Shown: positions 29,651-40,224, numbered from the stretch's first letter. The stretch is DNA of 64,000 nt from Pantoea sp. IMH (GCF_000599885.1 NZ_JFGT01000005.1:310001-374000); one strand, 5' to 3'. Notes: a model not told the origin generated them from the letters alone. Made by a program: numbers and translations.

Positions 29651-30392
29651 GCAAATCCTGCATCACATGTTACCAAATTCATTAAAATGTGTGAAGTAGA
29701 GCAGCGTTCCCAGACAGAAAACATTAATTTGATGATACAGTCAAGTTTGTCGTGAATTTTAGTGCACTGTTGACGGTTATTTGACCTTTTGTGGCGGATT
29801 TGACGGTAATAAGATTAACATCTCGTCAGCACCCTCACTTTTGAACGCTAGCAACGGTGCTAAGAAAAAAAGCGGTAACCGAAACGGGATTTAACTGGCT
29901 GTAACGCTTATTTTTTTATGAGATTGATGTCTCTGTCTTACGGCAACATTCAGGCGTCGCTTTTCCAGTTTCCTGAGGAGGTTCTGTCGTTTTGTCAAAA
30001 TTTTTTTGTGCGTATTTATGCTTTTTCGATATAAAGACAAAAGGACATGGGTGACGGGAACTGTTGTTCAGGGCAATTCATAAACGGCAATTATGTGCAT
30101 TTTCACAAATGCATTTATGAAAAATGCATAAGGTATATGAATCATTTTCTTTTAACACCGTTGACCGTTTTTTGCGAAGATTAAAGCAGGTGTTAAGTTT
30201 CGAATTTTCATGGAACCGATTCCTGATGCGCGGAAGTGATTGAAGCATGAGGCGCATTTTATTTCCTGCCCGACAAATTCGCTCTAAATTTAGCCGGTCA
30301 TGTTTTATCTGACGCTAGCAACCTTTTATCTGGAAAACAGGTTTGATCACAGTTTTTATGAGAAATGATAAGACAGAAATGGAAAAGTCGTT
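29651..30392. other. Long AT-rich non-coding region between arcZ and mtgA
   Basis: About 740 bases have no plausible coding frame. E. coli has elbB here, and I see no remnant. Visible features are two copies of TTGACGGT (29771 and 29799 areas), an 11-bp direct repeat ACGCTAGCAAC (29845-29855 and 30312-30322), and three ATGCAT-containing half sites in a palindromic cluster at 30096-30130. It presumably holds the ArcZ and mtgA promoters. Confidence 0.55.
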
Positions 30393-31109
30393 ATGAGTCG
30401 GCGTAAGAACAGCTTGTTAAAGCGCCTCCGGTTTTGGCTGCTTTGCTTTTTTTCAGCCCTGATCGGTGTGGGAATAGCCGCTATTTTACTCTTCTCTTTT
30501 TTGCCGCTTCCCTTTTCTGCCGTTATGGCTGAACGTCAGCTGGGCGCCTGGTTCACCGGTGATTTCAGCTACGTTGCCCATTCTGACTGGGTGAAGCGTG
30601 AAGCCATAGCAGACTGGATGCCGCTTGCCGTCATCGCCGCCGAAGATCAAAAGTTCCCCTCCCACTGGGGCTTTGATGTTCAGGCGATTCAGTCGGTGCT
30701 GGACAGTGATGCCGGGCGAATGCGGGGCGCGTCGACCATCAGCCAGCAAACGGCAAAGAATGTCTTTCTCTGGGACGGGCGTAGCTGGCTGCGTAAAGGG
30801 CTTGAGGCAGGTTTTACGCTTGGCATCGAAACCGTCTGGACGAAACGCCGTATTATCACGGTATATCTTAACGTGGCGGAGTTCGGGGAAGGGATATTTG
30901 GGGTGGAAGCGGCTTCACAACGTTTTTTTCATAAGCCCGCCAGCAGGCTGACGATGTCTGAGGCTGCGCTACTGGCCGCAGTGCTACCCAATCCGATTCG
31001 CTTTCGCGTCGACGCGCCTTCAGCCTATGTCCGGCAGCGCCAGCAGTGGATCCTGCGCCAGATGAGGCAGCTCGGTGGAGAAGGTTTTATTCATCAGCAC
31101 CAGCTGTAG
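30393..31109 (+). CDS. mtgA: Monofunctional peptidoglycan glycosyltransferase MtgA
   Basis: The protein has 238 residues with one N-terminal membrane helix (about 13-35) and a GT51 transglycosylase domain. The catalytic-site motif [10 protein letters not shown] and the [12 protein letters not shown] and [10 protein letters not shown] motifs are intact. It polymerises lipid II into glycan strands without a transpeptidase domain. E. coli MtgA has 242 residues. It follows arcB/arcZ, with elbB missing in between, and converges with npr. Confidence 0.95.
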   Translation: MSRRKNSLLKRLRFWLLCFFSALIGVGIAAILLFSFLPLPFSAVMAERQLGAWFTGDFSYVAHSDWVKREAIADWMPLAVIAAEDQKFPSHWGFDVQAIQSVLDSDAGRMRGASTISQQTAKNVFLWDGRSWLRKGLEAGFTLGIETVWTKRRIITVYLNVAEFGEGIFGVEAASQRFFHKPASRLTMSEAALLAAVLPNPIRFRVDAPSAYVRQRQQWILRQMRQLGGEGFIHQHQL

Positions 31110-31147
31110 TCGCTCAGGATGTTGCCGGGCGCTCGCGCGTCCGGCGA

Positions 31148-31420
31148 TCACTCTTCATCAAAACCAGCTTCAAAAAGCTCAATCACCGCCAGTAGCGCCT
31201 TTTCTTCTTCCGGGCCGCTTGCCTCTATTTCAATATGGCCGCCTTTGGCGGAATCCAGCATCAGCAGGGCGATCACACTGCTTGCCTCTGCTTCCGTGCC
31301 GCTTTCATTGCGCAGAAGGACTTCAGCATCAAAGCTCTGCACCAGCTCAAAAAGCTTCATCGCTGGCCGGGCGTGCATGCCTAGCTTATTTTTAATTTCT
31401 ACGGTTTGCCTGACGGTCAT
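31148..31420 (-). CDS. ptsO: Nitrogen phosphotransfer protein NPr
   Basis: This 90-residue HPr-family phosphocarrier (also called npr) has the phosphorylated His16 in GMHARPA and the SSVIALLML regulatory-serine region. It accepts phosphate from EI-Ntr (PtsP) and passes it to PtsN. Its start overlaps the rapZ stop by 4 bases (ATGA). It is the last gene of the long leftward yrbG-kdsDC-lptCAB-rpoN-hpf-ptsN-rapZ-npr set. Confidence 0.96.
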   Translation of the reverse strand: MTVRQTVEIKNKLGMHARPAMKLFELVQSFDAEVLLRNESGTEAEASSVIALLMLDSAKGGHIEIEASGPEEEKALLAVIELFEAGFDEE

Positions 31421-32271
31421 GTTTTACGTTTTTCCAGCGTGCGGTGACGTGACTGAACATTTTTACCGCGCGAACGGAAATAGTCGGCCAGCTGTTCAGC
31501 AATATAGACCGAGCGATGCTTGCCGCCGGTACAACCAATGGCGACGGTAAGATAGCTGCGATTGTTCGTTTCGAGCATCGGCAGCCAGAGCTCAAGGTAG
31601 CTTCGCGTCTGGTAGATAAAATTATGCACCTCAGTATGCCGATCCAGAAAGGCGGCAACAGGACGATCGAGTCCCGTCATCGGACGCAGTTTGGGGTCCC
31701 AGTGCGGGTTAGGCAAAAAGCGGACATCAAAAACATAATCGGCATCAATGGGAATGCCGTGTTTGAAGCCGAAGGATTCAAAGACCATCGTCAGCTCGCG
31801 TTCGCGTTTACCTAACAGGCGCGTACGCAGCATTTCTGCGAGCTCGTGCACAGACATCTCTGACGTATCGACAATCAGGTCGGCCCGGGAGCGCAGCGGC
31901 TCAAGCAGATCGCTCTCTTCATCAATGGCGCTTTCCAGTGAAAGATTCTTGCTGGAAAGCGGATGCAAACGACGCGTATCGCTGTAGCGACGGATTAGCG
32001 TGTTCCGATCGGCATCAAGGAAGAGAAGCTGAGGCGAAAAGCTTTCCGGCAGGCTGGTCAGGGCTTTTTCAAAAATCTCAGGTGATTCTGGCATATTACG
32101 AACATCAATACTGACCGCCGCGGACATATTACGATCGGCCAGTGAGTTCGCCAGTTCAGGCAGTAAAGCGACGGGCAGATTATCCACACAGTAAAAGCCC
32201 ATATCTTCCAGCGCGCGCAGCGCGACGGACTTGCCGGAACCTGAACGCCCGCTGACGATCATCAGCACCAT
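31417..32271 (-). CDS. rapZ: RNase adapter protein RapZ
   Basis: The protein has 284 residues, identical in length to E. coli RapZ. An N-terminal P-loop GRSGSGKS is at 8-15. The C-terminal domain ends in a basic RNA-binding tail ([16 protein letters not shown]). RapZ binds the sRNA GlmZ and directs RNase E to cleave it, tuning glmS and amino-sugar supply. GlmM, which acts in the same pathway, is encoded at 54.8 kb. CAGGAGAA lies before the ATG. Confidence 0.97.
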   Translation of the reverse strand: MVLMIVSGRSGSGKSVALRALEDMGFYCVDNLPVALLPELANSLADRNMSAAVSIDVRNMPESPEIFEKALTSLPESFSPQLLFLDADRNTLIRRYSDTRRLHPLSSKNLSLESAIDEESDLLEPLRSRADLIVDTSEMSVHELAEMLRTRLLGKRERELTMVFESFGFKHGIPIDADYVFDVRFLPNPHWDPKLRPMTGLDRPVAAFLDRHTEVHNFIYQTRSYLELWLPMLETNNRSYLTVAIGCTGGKHRSVYIAEQLADYFRSRGKNVQSRHRTLEKRKT

Positions 32272-32380
32272 GACTTATTCTCCTGAGTTGCCAGTTAGCC
32301 GGAGCGTCCTCTGCGTCAGCACAAAAGGTCCCGGCACACGCTTATTGATTCAATCAGCCGGCTCCTGCCGGCGCGAAAGG

Positions 32381-32866
32381 TTAGTGACTCTCTTCCTGGC
32401 CCTCGGCCATGATCTCAAAGAGTTCCTCATCGCTCTGCGCTGCCCGGAGACGACGGCAAACGGTTTTATCGGCCAGGCGCCGCGCCACCAGCGAAAGCGT
32501 ATGCAGATGCGTTTTGCACTGGTCTGCGGGCACCAGCAGGGCGAACAGCAGATCGACCGGTTGATTGTCGATAGCATCAAAAGCGATAGGCTGATCGAGA
32601 CGGATAAACACGCCGACCGCACGCAACGTATCTTCAAGCAACTTGCCGTGAGGAATGGCTATGCCGTTGCCGATACCGGTACTCCCCATCCGTTCACGGG
32701 TCAGAATTGCTTCGAAAATCGTCTGGTGCGGAAGGTTTAGCTGCTTGGCTGCCAGCTCGCTGATAATTTCCAGCGCCCGCTTTTTACTCTGGCAGTGTAC
32801 CCCGTTCCGGGTGCAGGAGACGCTTAGTACAGAGCTCAGTTCCAGTTTTAAGTCATTGTTCATCAT
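32381..32866 (-). CDS. ptsN: Nitrogen PTS enzyme IIA PtsN
   Basis: This 161-residue EIIA-Ntr protein of the mannitol/fructose IIA fold has the phosphorylated His73 in GIAIPHGK. It is the terminal acceptor of the regulatory PTS-Ntr chain (PtsP-NPr-PtsN) and in E. coli modulates potassium transport (TrkA, KdpD) and sigma factor balance. Two consecutive ATG codons are possible starts (32866, 32863). A GCCGG stem-loop and about 110 bases separate it from rapZ. Confidence 0.96.
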   Translation of the reverse strand: MMNNDLKLELSSVLSVSCTRNGVHCQSKKRALEIISELAAKQLNLPHQTIFEAILTRERMGSTGIGNGIAIPHGKLLEDTLRAVGVFIRLDQPIAFDAIDNQPVDLLFALLVPADQCKTHLHTLSLVARRLADKTVCRRLRAAQSDEELFEIMAEGQEESH

Positions 32867-33017
32867 AGGTTCACTTACGTGTTCACTTCCGCCTGGCCAG
32901 ATGGCCTTCTATTGATCAACGGCCCGTACCCCATCAGCAGAGTACGAGCCGAAAATTTTCCATCGCCTTCTTCTTCAGATGAGGGTGACGAAAAAAGAAT
33001 CAATGTCTGAGTGAAAT

Positions 33018-33305
33018 TTAGTGTTGCTTCAGTTTGTCTTTGTGTTTGTTAAGTTGGCGCGTCAGCTTGTCGATCAAGCCGTCAATCGCCGCGTACATAT
33101 CTTTATCTTCCGAGGTGGCGTGCAGCTCTCCGCCATTGACATGCAGTGTTGCATCCGCGATTTGCGTCACCTTCTCCACTTTGAGAACGATATAGACCTG
33201 ATTTATCCGGTCAAAATAGTGCTCAAGCTTGGCAAATTTTGTTGTCACAAACTCCCGTAAAGGTTCGGTGATTTCAACATGCTGGCCAGTAATATTGAGT
33301 TGCAT
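33018..33305 (-). CDS. hpf: Ribosome hibernation promoting factor HPF
   Basis: This short-form HPF has 95 residues (N-terminal S30AE domain only) and matches E. coli HPF (95). It binds the 30S head at the mRNA/tRNA channel and, with RMF, promotes 100S dimer formation in stationary phase. The C-terminal basic tail (RQLNKHKDKLKQH) is kept. It follows rpoN by 22 bases in the conserved operon. Confidence 0.97.
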   Translation of the reverse strand: MQLNITGQHVEITEPLREFVTTKFAKLEHYFDRINQVYIVLKVEKVTQIADATLHVNGGELHATSEDKDMYAAIDGLIDKLTRQLNKHKDKLKQH

Positions 33306-33327
33306 ACGCTATTCCTTATCTGTTCGT

Positions 33328-34758
33328 TCAGACCAGCTGTTTTCGCTGGTTTGAGGGCGGGATGGATAAAGACTCTCGGTACTTCGCGACGGTACGGCGT
33401 GCCACCATGATTCCCTGACTGGAAAGCAGGGCGGTCAGCTTGCTGTCGCTCAGTGGTTTGGCGGGATTCTCCGCCGAGATTAATTTTTTCACCAGCGCCC
33501 GTATCGCCGTTGAGGAGGCTTCGCCACCCCCTTCGGTACTGACGTGGCTGGAGAAAAAATACTTCAGCTCAAAAATTCCCCGCGGGCTGTGCAGATACTT
33601 CTGCGTGGTCACGCGGGAAATCGTGGATTCATGCATATCGACGGCCGTTGCGATATCCGCCAGCACCATTGGTCGCATAAACTCTTCACCCTGCTCAAAG
33701 AACGCCTGCTGCTGCTCGACGATACAGCGGGTGACTTTAAGCAGCGTCTCATTCCGACTCTCAAGGCTTTTGATCAGCCACTTCGCTTCCTGCAGATTGC
33801 TGCGAATAAACTGGTTATCGCTGTCGTTACGGGTACTGCCGCCAAGGGAGGCATAATGCTGATTAATCTTCAGCCGCGGTACGCTGTCAGAATTAAGCTC
33901 CACCGTCCAGCGATTGCCGACTTTACGCACCAGCACGTCCGGAATGACATATTCAGGCTCGCTGGTGTTGATCGACTGGCCGGGACGAGGATCAAGCGTC
34001 TGGATCAGCTGCATGGCATTTTTCAGCACGTCCTCTTTCAGACGGGTTACGCGCATCAGGCTGCGGAAATCATGATTGGCCAGCAGATCGAGGTGCTCGC
34101 TAACGATAAGCGTAGCCTCTTTCAGAAAAGGAAGCTCCGCAAACTGGGAAAGCTGGACCAGCAGACAGTCACGTAAGTCGCGCGCGCAGACGCCAACCGG
34201 ATCGAACCGCTGTACGCGTTTCAGCACCGCCTCGACTTCTTCCAGCGTCACCTCTTCATCACCGAGGCTTTCCAGAATTTCCGGTAAGTCTGCGGTCAGG
34301 TAGCCCGTCTCATCCACGGCATCGACGATAGAGGTGGCGATAGCGCGATCGGTATCGCTAAAAGGCGTCAGCTCCACCTGCCACATCAGGTAATCCTGAA
34401 GTGACTGAGTCGTCTCGCCCTGATAAACAGGCAGCTCGTCGTCATGATAATCGGTTCCGGTACCGGAAGGGGTGCCCGCCGTGTAGATTTCGTCCCAGGT
34501 CGCATCCAGCGGGAGTTCTTCCGGCATATCCTTTTGTTCAAGCGCTTCACGCGTATCCAGGGCTTCTTTTTCCTGATATTCGCGGGCATCCACTTCTTCA
34601 TGAACGTCGGTTTGTTCAAGCAACGGGTTGCTTTCCAGCGCCAGCTGAATTTCCTGCTGTAGTTCAAGCGTAGAGAGTTGCAGCAGGCGAATGGCCTGTT
34701 GCAGCTGTGGCGTCATGGCAAGCTGTTGGCTAAACCTGAGTTGCAAACCTTGCTTCAT
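33328..34758 (-). CDS. rpoN: RNA polymerase sigma-54 factor RpoN
   Basis: The protein has 476 residues (E. coli 477). The N-terminal activator-interacting region (1-50, glutamine- and leucine-rich) is followed by an acidic region (about 50-110), the core-binding domain, the helix-turn-helix, and the RpoN box [10 protein letters not shown] near the C-terminus, which reads the -24 element. It directs transcription of nitrogen and stress genes with enhancer-binding proteins. The NorR-dependent norV promoter at 18.7 kb is one likely target. Confidence 0.98.
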   Translation of the reverse strand: MKQGLQLRFSQQLAMTPQLQQAIRLLQLSTLELQQEIQLALESNPLLEQTDVHEEVDAREYQEKEALDTREALEQKDMPEELPLDATWDEIYTAGTPSGTGTDYHDDELPVYQGETTQSLQDYLMWQVELTPFSDTDRAIATSIVDAVDETGYLTADLPEILESLGDEEVTLEEVEAVLKRVQRFDPVGVCARDLRDCLLVQLSQFAELPFLKEATLIVSEHLDLLANHDFRSLMRVTRLKEDVLKNAMQLIQTLDPRPGQSINTSEPEYVIPDVLVRKVGNRWTVELNSDSVPRLKINQHYASLGGSTRNDSDNQFIRSNLQEAKWLIKSLESRNETLLKVTRCIVEQQQAFFEQGEEFMRPMVLADIATAVDMHESTISRVTTQKYLHSPRGIFELKYFFSSHVSTEGGGEASSTAIRALVKKLISAENPAKPLSDSKLTALLSSQGIMVARRTVAKYRESLSIPPSNQRKQLV

Positions 34759-34806
34759 GTTCAGGATACTGATTCCTCAAAATTTCCGGCTGGTCTGGAC
34801 ACCTTA

Positions 34807-35532
34807 TCAGAGTCTGAACTCTTCTCCCAAATAGACTCGCTTAACTTGTTCATCCGCCAGGATTTCTTCCGGCGAACCGTGGGCGATTAAATGCCCCTGG
34901 CTGACAATATAAGCCCGTTCACAAACCGCGAGAGTTTCCCGCACGTTGTGGTCGGTAATCAGTACGCCAAGGCCGCTGTCGCGCAGGTGTTCGATGATCT
35001 TTTTGATATCGATAACCGAGATAGGGTCCACGCCCGCAAAAGGTTCATCCAGCAGAATAAATTTAGGATTGGCGGCCAGCGCGCGGGCAATCTCCACCCG
35101 GCGGCGTTCACCACCAGACAGTGCCTGACCCAGGCTGTTCCGCAGGTGCTCAATGTGAAATTCGTTCATCAGCTCATTGGCGCGATCTTCACGCTGCTCT
35201 TCCGTCAGATCGTCGCGGATTTGCAGCACGGCCATCAGATTGTCAAACACGCTAAGCCGGCGAAAAATTGAGGCTTCCTGCGGCAGATAGCCAATTCCCC
35301 GGCGCGCACGGGCATGGAGCGGCAGGATGCTGATATCTTCATCATCAATAATGATGCGGCCCGCATCACGGGGAACAATGCCCACCACCATATAAAACGT
35401 GGTGGTTTTACCCGCACCGTTAGGGCCGAGAAGGCCCACAATCTCACCGGACTTCACCTTCAGGCTAACATCTTCGACTACGCGCCGGCCTTTGTAAGCC
35501 TTCGCCAGGTTTTCCGCAATTAAAGTCGCCAT
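34807..35532 (-). CDS. lptB: LPS export ABC transporter ATPase LptB
   Basis: The protein has 241 residues, the same as E. coli LptB. Walker [10 protein letters not shown] is at about 36-44, signature LSGGERRR, and Walker B FILLDEPF followed by the H-loop LITDHN. It powers extraction of LPS from the inner membrane with LptFG. Its ATG overlaps the lptA stop by one base (TAATG), so the two are translationally coupled. Confidence 0.98.
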   Translation of the reverse strand: MATLIAENLAKAYKGRRVVEDVSLKVKSGEIVGLLGPNGAGKTTTFYMVVGIVPRDAGRIIIDDEDISILPLHARARRGIGYLPQEASIFRRLSVFDNLMAVLQIRDDLTEEQREDRANELMNEFHIEHLRNSLGQALSGGERRRVEIARALAANPKFILLDEPFAGVDPISVIDIKKIIEHLRDSGLGVLITDHNVRETLAVCERAYIVSQGHLIAHGSPEEILADEQVKRVYLGEEFRL

Positions 35533-36080
35533 TAGTTACTCTTTTTCTGTCCGTTTGCCGGAGTGCCTTTGTCCTGGAGCTGCGAAGGCACCAGAACGGT
35601 GGTTACGCGCTTGCCGGAATTGCTGTAGGCCTGCATTTTCTGTTCCTTCACCAGATAAGTAATGCGGTCGCCTTTCACGTTGCTGTCCAGCTGTTCCAGA
35701 TAGGCGTTAGTGGTCAGCTCAACGAAATCTTTAGCCAGCTCATAATGCATTTTCTGCGCATGCCCTTTTACCGGTTTGCCGTTGTCCTGCATCTGAAAAA
35801 AGGTCGCCGGATTGCCATAGGCATCAATGATCGTTTTATTGCTGTCGCCGCCGGGACGGGTCACCACGACTTTATCGGCGGTGATCTTGATTGAACCCTG
35901 AGTGACGATGACGTTGCCGGTAAAAGTGGCCACGTTGCCCTGCATATCGAGCGCCTGGTTTTCCGAGTCCACATTGACCGGCTTGTCAGAGTCACCCGTC
36001 AGGGCAAATGCCGGCAGGCTGGCCGCTAACAACAGGCCGAGGGTCAGAAACTTAAGGTTGTTTTTCATTTTGAATTTCAT
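35532..36080 (-). CDS. lptA: LPS transport periplasmic protein LptA
   Basis: The protein has 182 residues with a signal peptide cut after SLPAFA. The mature OstA/LptA beta-jellyroll forms the periplasmic bridge between LptC and LptD. Conserved core segments include [11 protein letters not shown] and [11 protein letters not shown]. The start at 36080 (MKFKMKNN) matches E. coli and overlaps the lptC coding end by 29 bases; an upstream ATG at 36101 would give an N-terminus not seen in the family. Confidence 0.95.
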   Translation of the reverse strand: MKFKMKNNLKFLTLGLLLAASLPAFALTGDSDKPVNVDSENQALDMQGNVATFTGNVIVTQGSIKITADKVVVTRPGGDSNKTIIDAYGNPATFFQMQDNGKPVKGHAQKMHYELAKDFVELTTNAYLEQLDSNVKGDRITYLVKEQKMQAYSNSGKRVTTVLVPSQLQDKGTPANGQKKSN

Positions 36081-36627
36081 AGGAGGTTTTGACCTTTTCA
36101 ATCAACTCGGCAGTTTTCTTCCGTAAATTCCCACGCAGTTTCATCCCGGTAGAGTTGAAGCTACGGCCATAAAGCGTGACCTGATCTTCTGATGTCACGT
36201 CCTGTGTTACCAGATTTACCACAGCGTTATCAGTCTTGATCCGATCAATCTGAGCCTGTTGCGTCAGGCTATTGACCTCAACGTGACCATATAAATAGAG
36301 CATGCGGTCTTTGGTCAATTTGGCCTTATCCGCCCGGACGGACCAGGTAGGGATTTTGTTCTCGTCATAGGTCGTCATCACCGGATTTTCGAACCAGCTC
36401 ACCGCTTCTTCAGAGAAGTGGGTAACTTTGTCCGAGACCAGCTTATAACTCATCGCCCCCTGTGGATTATAAACCACAGTGCTTGATGTCTGGCTGGTAT
36501 AGGTTGGCTCAAGTTCATTGACGGCAGCCGATGAAGCGTCATCGTCCGGTCCGGCCAGATTCCAGCCGATCAGTACCAGGGCCACAAGGGCCAGCAATAG
36601 CGTAATCCAACGCCGTGTTTTACTCAT
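36052..36627 (-). CDS. lptC: LPS export system protein LptC
   Basis: This 191-residue bitopic inner-membrane protein has a short N-terminal cytoplasmic end, one membrane helix (about 7-25) and a periplasmic jellyroll that receives LPS from LptBFG and hands it to LptA. Its length equals E. coli LptC. It overlaps kdsC by 4 bases (ATGA) and lptA by 29 bases. Confidence 0.97.
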   Translation of the reverse strand: MSKTRRWITLLLALVALVLIGWNLAGPDDDASSAAVNELEPTYTSQTSSTVVYNPQGAMSYKLVSDKVTHFSEEAVSWFENPVMTTYDENKIPTWSVRADKAKLTKDRMLYLYGHVEVNSLTQQAQIDRIKTDNAVVNLVTQDVTSEDQVTLYGRSFNSTGMKLRGNLRKKTAELIEKVKTSYEIQNEKQP

Positions 36628-37190
36628 ACAGACTGCCCTTTGGCCTCATCGAACTTACCCTGTGCGATCAGGATAAGGTCGCAAATTTCTCTAACGGCGC
36701 CGCGCCCACCCGCGATGCGGGTCACGTAATCCGCCCGGGGAAGCAGGGCGGGATGCCCATCGGCGACGGTAACGCTCAGCCCCACTTCGGCCATTACCGG
36801 CCAGTCGATCAGATCATCACCGATGTAAGCGACCTGCTCCGGGCGTAACGACAGTTTATCCAGAAGTTCACGGAAGGCCAGAAGCTTATCTGACTGTCCC
36901 TGGTAAAGATGCGTAATGCCAAGCGTGGCGCAGCGATCTTCCAGCAGCTTCGCGCTGCGGCCGGTTATGATAGCGACTTCCACCTCAGAGGTCAGCAGGC
37001 AGCGAATGCCATAGCCGTCACGGACGTTAAATCCCTTCAGCTCTTCGCCATTATTTCCCTGATAGATCACGCCGTCCGACATCACGCCATCAACATCGCA
37101 AATTAACAGCCTGATTTGGCCGGCGCTTTTCATGACTTGCTGGCTAACCGTGCCGTAACAGGTTTCAATCCCTTCCGCTGCACTACTCAT
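36624..37190 (-). CDS. kdsC: 3-deoxy-D-manno-octulosonate 8-phosphate phosphatase KdsC
   Basis: This 188-residue HAD-family phosphatase has motif I DVDGVMSDG (nucleophile Asp32), motif II ITGRS and motif IV GDDLIDW. It forms tetramers in the family and releases Kdo from Kdo-8-phosphate for LPS inner core synthesis. It sits between kdsD and lptC, so the Kdo and LPS transport genes form one cluster. Confidence 0.97.
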   Translation of the reverse strand: MSSAAEGIETCYGTVSQQVMKSAGQIRLLICDVDGVMSDGVIYQGNNGEELKGFNVRDGYGIRCLLTSEVEVAIITGRSAKLLEDRCATLGITHLYQGQSDKLLAFRELLDKLSLRPEQVAYIGDDLIDWPVMAEVGLSVTVADGHPALLPRADYVTRIAGGRGAVREICDLILIAQGKFDEAKGQSV

Positions 37191-37206
37191 TACTTTTGTT
37201 CCTTTA

Positions 37207-38193
37207 TTAAACTACGCCCGCGCGCAGCATGTCATGCATGTGGACCACGCCCAGCAGCTGATCGCCATCTGCAACCATGACGGCGGTAATATTGCGGCTC
37301 TGCATTAAATTAAGCGCATCGACCGCCAGAATATTTGGACGCACTCTGATGCCGCCGGTCGTCATCACGCTGGCGATGCTGGCATGCTGAATATCAATCC
37401 CCATATCAAATACTCTGCGCAGGTCACCGTCAGTAAAAATACCTTCGATTTTCATCAGATCGTTGCAGATAACCGTCATGCCCATATTTTTTCGTGTGAT
37501 CTCCAGCAACGCATCGCGCAGGGAAGCGTCACGGCTGACATGAGGGATTTCATCCCCCGTGTGCATAATATCACTGACGGTTAATAGCAGCTTACGGCCC
37601 AGCGCGCCGCCAGGATGGGAGAGGGCAAAATCTTCCATGGTAAAGCCACGCGCTTTCAGCAATGCGACGGCCAGCGCATCTCCCATGACCAGCGTGGCCG
37701 TGGTGCTGGAAGTTGGCGCCAGCCCTAAGGGACAGGCTTCCTGAGGTACTTTAACACAGAGATGAATATCGGCCGCACGGCCCATTGCGCTCTCTGGCTT
37801 GCTGGTCATACAGATCAGTGAGACGTGCAGGCGTTTCAGTACCGGAATCAGCGCCAGGATTTCTGAGGATTCTCCGGAGTTTGAAATGGCGATCACAACA
37901 TCGCCTGCACCTACCATACCTAAATCACCGTGGCTGGCCTCGGCGGGATGGACAAAAAATGCCGGTGTACCGGTACTGGCGAAGGTGGCCGCCATTTTTT
38001 TCCCAATGTGGCCCGATTTGCCGATGCCCATAACGACAATTTTACCCAGGCAGTGAGAGATAAGCTGACAAGCCTGGGTAAAGTCATCGTTAATATACTG
38101 ATCGAGCTGTTCAAGTCCCTGACGTTCAATATTCAGTACTTCTTTGCCGGCCTGTATGAAATCAAAGCCTGGCTCGATGTTAGAAGTTGCCAT
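37207..38193 (-). CDS. kdsD: D-arabinose 5-phosphate isomerase KdsD
   Basis: This 328-residue protein has an N-terminal SIS sugar-isomerase domain (about 35-180, with GIGKSGHIGKK) and two C-terminal CBS domains (about 205-325). It converts ribulose 5-phosphate to arabinose 5-phosphate, the first step toward Kdo. Length and sequence match E. coli KdsD. It lies 14 bases after yrbG. Confidence 0.97.
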   Translation of the reverse strand: MATSNIEPGFDFIQAGKEVLNIERQGLEQLDQYINDDFTQACQLISHCLGKIVVMGIGKSGHIGKKMAATFASTGTPAFFVHPAEASHGDLGMVGAGDVVIAISNSGESSEILALIPVLKRLHVSLICMTSKPESAMGRAADIHLCVKVPQEACPLGLAPTSSTTATLVMGDALAVALLKARGFTMEDFALSHPGGALGRKLLLTVSDIMHTGDEIPHVSRDASLRDALLEITRKNMGMTVICNDLMKIEGIFTDGDLRRVFDMGIDIQHASIASVMTTGGIRVRPNILAVDALNLMQSRNITAVMVADGDQLLGVVHMHDMLRAGVV

Positions 38194-38207
38194 TTTTTAT
38201 CATCCTT

Positions 38208-39188
38208 TTACCAGAAGGTGGCCTCGGGAAACCAGTAGAGAACCGATACCCAGGCGATGAATCCGCAAACCAGCAGCGCACCCGCAGGGCGACCAATACA
38301 GCGGCTGCGTTGCAAACAGAGAAGCGCAAACAGGGCGCTGACGCCCAGCATGAGCCAGTAATCTCGCGCAAAGGCATGAAAATCCACACTTCCCGGATGA
38401 ATCAGGGCGGGGACGCCCAGCACGATGGCGATATTGTAGATGTTGGAGCCGATCAGGTTGCCGATCGCAATATCATCTTCGCCTTTCAGGGCGCCGGCGA
38501 TAATGGTTGCCAGCTCCGGCAGGCTGGTGCCCACTGAAATAATCGTCAGGCCGATGACCAGTTCGCTGACGCCAAAATAGTCAGCAATAACGGTGGCGTT
38601 ATCAATGATCATCCGGGTCGACATCGGCAGAATGACCAGCGCGACAGCCAGCCAGAGAAACGCCACCGTATTACCCGCTTCGTCGCTTGGCAATTCCGCC
38701 AGTTGTTCCCGCGTCAACGAATCATTATTGTCGCGCTCGGCACGCCGGGCGATTTTAATAATAAAAAGCAGATAGCCCGCCGCAAACGCGATCAGCGCCA
38801 GACCATCATTGCGGCTGAGCGTATCGTCAAACAATACGATGCCGCAAAGCAGCGTTACCAGCAGCATTAAGGGCAGCTCTCGTCTGACGAGGTTTGAGGT
38901 GACGTTAAGGGGATGAAGCAGCGCCGCCCCGCCTAAAATCAGCAGAATATTAGTCATGTTCGAGCCGATAACGGTGCCGACAGCAATATCAAGCTGTCCA
39001 TGATTGGCGGCGGAAATGGAGACAATCAGCTCAGGTAACGAAGTGCCTATGCCTACCACCGTCATGCCGATAATTAATGGCGGTATCCCTGAGGCACGGC
39101 AGAGGATGGCGGCACTGAACACCAGACGATCGGCACCATATACCAGCAGGACTAAACCGATAATCAAGAGTGCTGTAGCTACGAGCAT
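38208..39188 (-). CDS. yrbG: Inner-membrane calcium/sodium antiporter-family protein YrbG
   Basis: This 326-residue protein of the CaCA superfamily has about ten membrane helices and two inverted repeats. Each repeat carries the family motif, GIGTSLPEL (about 48-56) and SVGTSLPELATI (about 217-228), which form the ion site. The transported ion in enterobacteria is not firmly known. It is the first gene of the leftward kdsD-lpt-rpoN set and is divergent from mlaF, as in E. coli. Confidence 0.95.
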   Translation of the reverse strand: MLVATALLIIGLVLLVYGADRLVFSAAILCRASGIPPLIIGMTVVGIGTSLPELIVSISAANHGQLDIAVGTVIGSNMTNILLILGGAALLHPLNVTSNLVRRELPLMLLVTLLCGIVLFDDTLSRNDGLALIAFAAGYLLFIIKIARRAERDNNDSLTREQLAELPSDEAGNTVAFLWLAVALVILPMSTRMIIDNATVIADYFGVSELVIGLTIISVGTSLPELATIIAGALKGEDDIAIGNLIGSNIYNIAIVLGVPALIHPGSVDFHAFARDYWLMLGVSALFALLCLQRSRCIGRPAGALLVCGFIAWVSVLYWFPEATFW

Positions 39189-39411
39189 GAAATGTCCTTT
39201 GATCGGGTATAATCGTCGGCTTACCTTGCGCGACGTCTAAAAAGGGGCGAAAGGATAATGGGCGTGATTTTGACGGTCTGAAAGCAAAAAGTAAAACTTA
39301 TGCCAACTTTAGCCACGTCCTGGGAACAAGTTTCTGTAAAAGTGTCCTGTCAGGTGCTTATAGGCTACCATCGCAGAGAAATTATCTGTTTGTATAAGTG
39401 AAGAGGTAACA

Positions 39412-40224
39412 ATGGGTAAGACGGAAACGAACTTGGTTGATGTCCGCAACGTCAGTTTTGCCCGTGGCGATCGGCCGGTTTTCGATAATATCTCGCTGAC
39501 GGTGCCAAAAGGGAAAATCACCGCCATTATGGGGCCCTCTGGCATTGGTAAAACGACGCTGCTGCGCTTAATTGGTGGTCAGCTGCGCCCTGACAGTGGG
39601 GAGATCTGGTTCAACGGTGAAAATATTCCGGGCCTTTCCCGATCGCGCCTTTATGAAGCACGTAAGAAAATGAGTATGTTGTTTCAGTCAGGCGCGCTGT
39701 TTACCGATCTGAATGTTTTCGATAACGTGGCCTGGCCGCTGCGGGAGCATACGCAACTTCCTCCTCAATTGCTGCACAGTACCGTGATGATGAAACTGGA
39801 AGCCGTAGGATTACGCGGTGCGGCAAAACTGATGCCTTCCGAGCTTTCCGGCGGAATGGCCAGGCGTGCGGCATTGGCCCGGGCTATTGCACTTGAGCCC
39901 GATCTGATTATGTTTGACGAGCCTTTTGTCGGGCAGGATCCTATTACAATGGGCGTGCTGGTGAAGCTTATTGATGAACTGAACCACTCGCTTGGCATGA
40001 CGTGTATCGTGGTTTCGCATGATGTGCCTGAAGTCCTGAGTATCGCTGACTATGCCTATATTATCGCGGGTCAGAAGGTCATTGCTCAGGGGACGGCCCG
40101 TTCGCTTAATGAAAATAAGGATGCCCGCGTACGTCAGTTTATTGATGGTATCGCCGATGGCCCGGTGCCGTTTCGCTTTCCCGCAGGGGATTATCTGCAA
40201 GATTTAGCTGGCTCAGGGAGTTAA
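39412..40224 (+). CDS. mlaF: Phospholipid transport ABC ATPase MlaF
   Basis: This 270-residue ABC ATPase has Walker A GPSGIGKTT at about 43-51, signature ELSGGMARR, and Walker B LIMFDEPF. It energises the MlaFEDB complex that moves phospholipids between the inner membrane and the periplasmic carrier MlaC to keep outer-membrane asymmetry. It is first of mlaFEDCB, with mlaE starting 6 bases after its stop. A possible promoter element TTGACG is at 39270-39275. Confidence 0.97.
   Translation: MGKTETNLVDVRNVSFARGDRPVFDNISLTVPKGKITAIMGPSGIGKTTLLRLIGGQLRPDSGEIWFNGENIPGLSRSRLYEARKKMSMLFQSGALFTDLNVFDNVAWPLREHTQLPPQLLHSTVMMKLEAVGLRGAAKLMPSELSGGMARRAALARAIALEPDLIMFDEPFVGQDPITMGVLVKLIDELNHSLGMTCIVVSHDVPEVLSIADYAYIIAGQKVIAQGTARSLNENKDARVRQFIDGIADGPVPFRFPAGDYLQDLAGSGS

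Noticed and set aside
30096-30130. ATGCAT cluster as an ARG box
   Set aside because: The half sites do not fit the TGAAT-N4-ATTCA spacing, so ArgR binding is not supported. It is kept only as a palindromic motif cluster.
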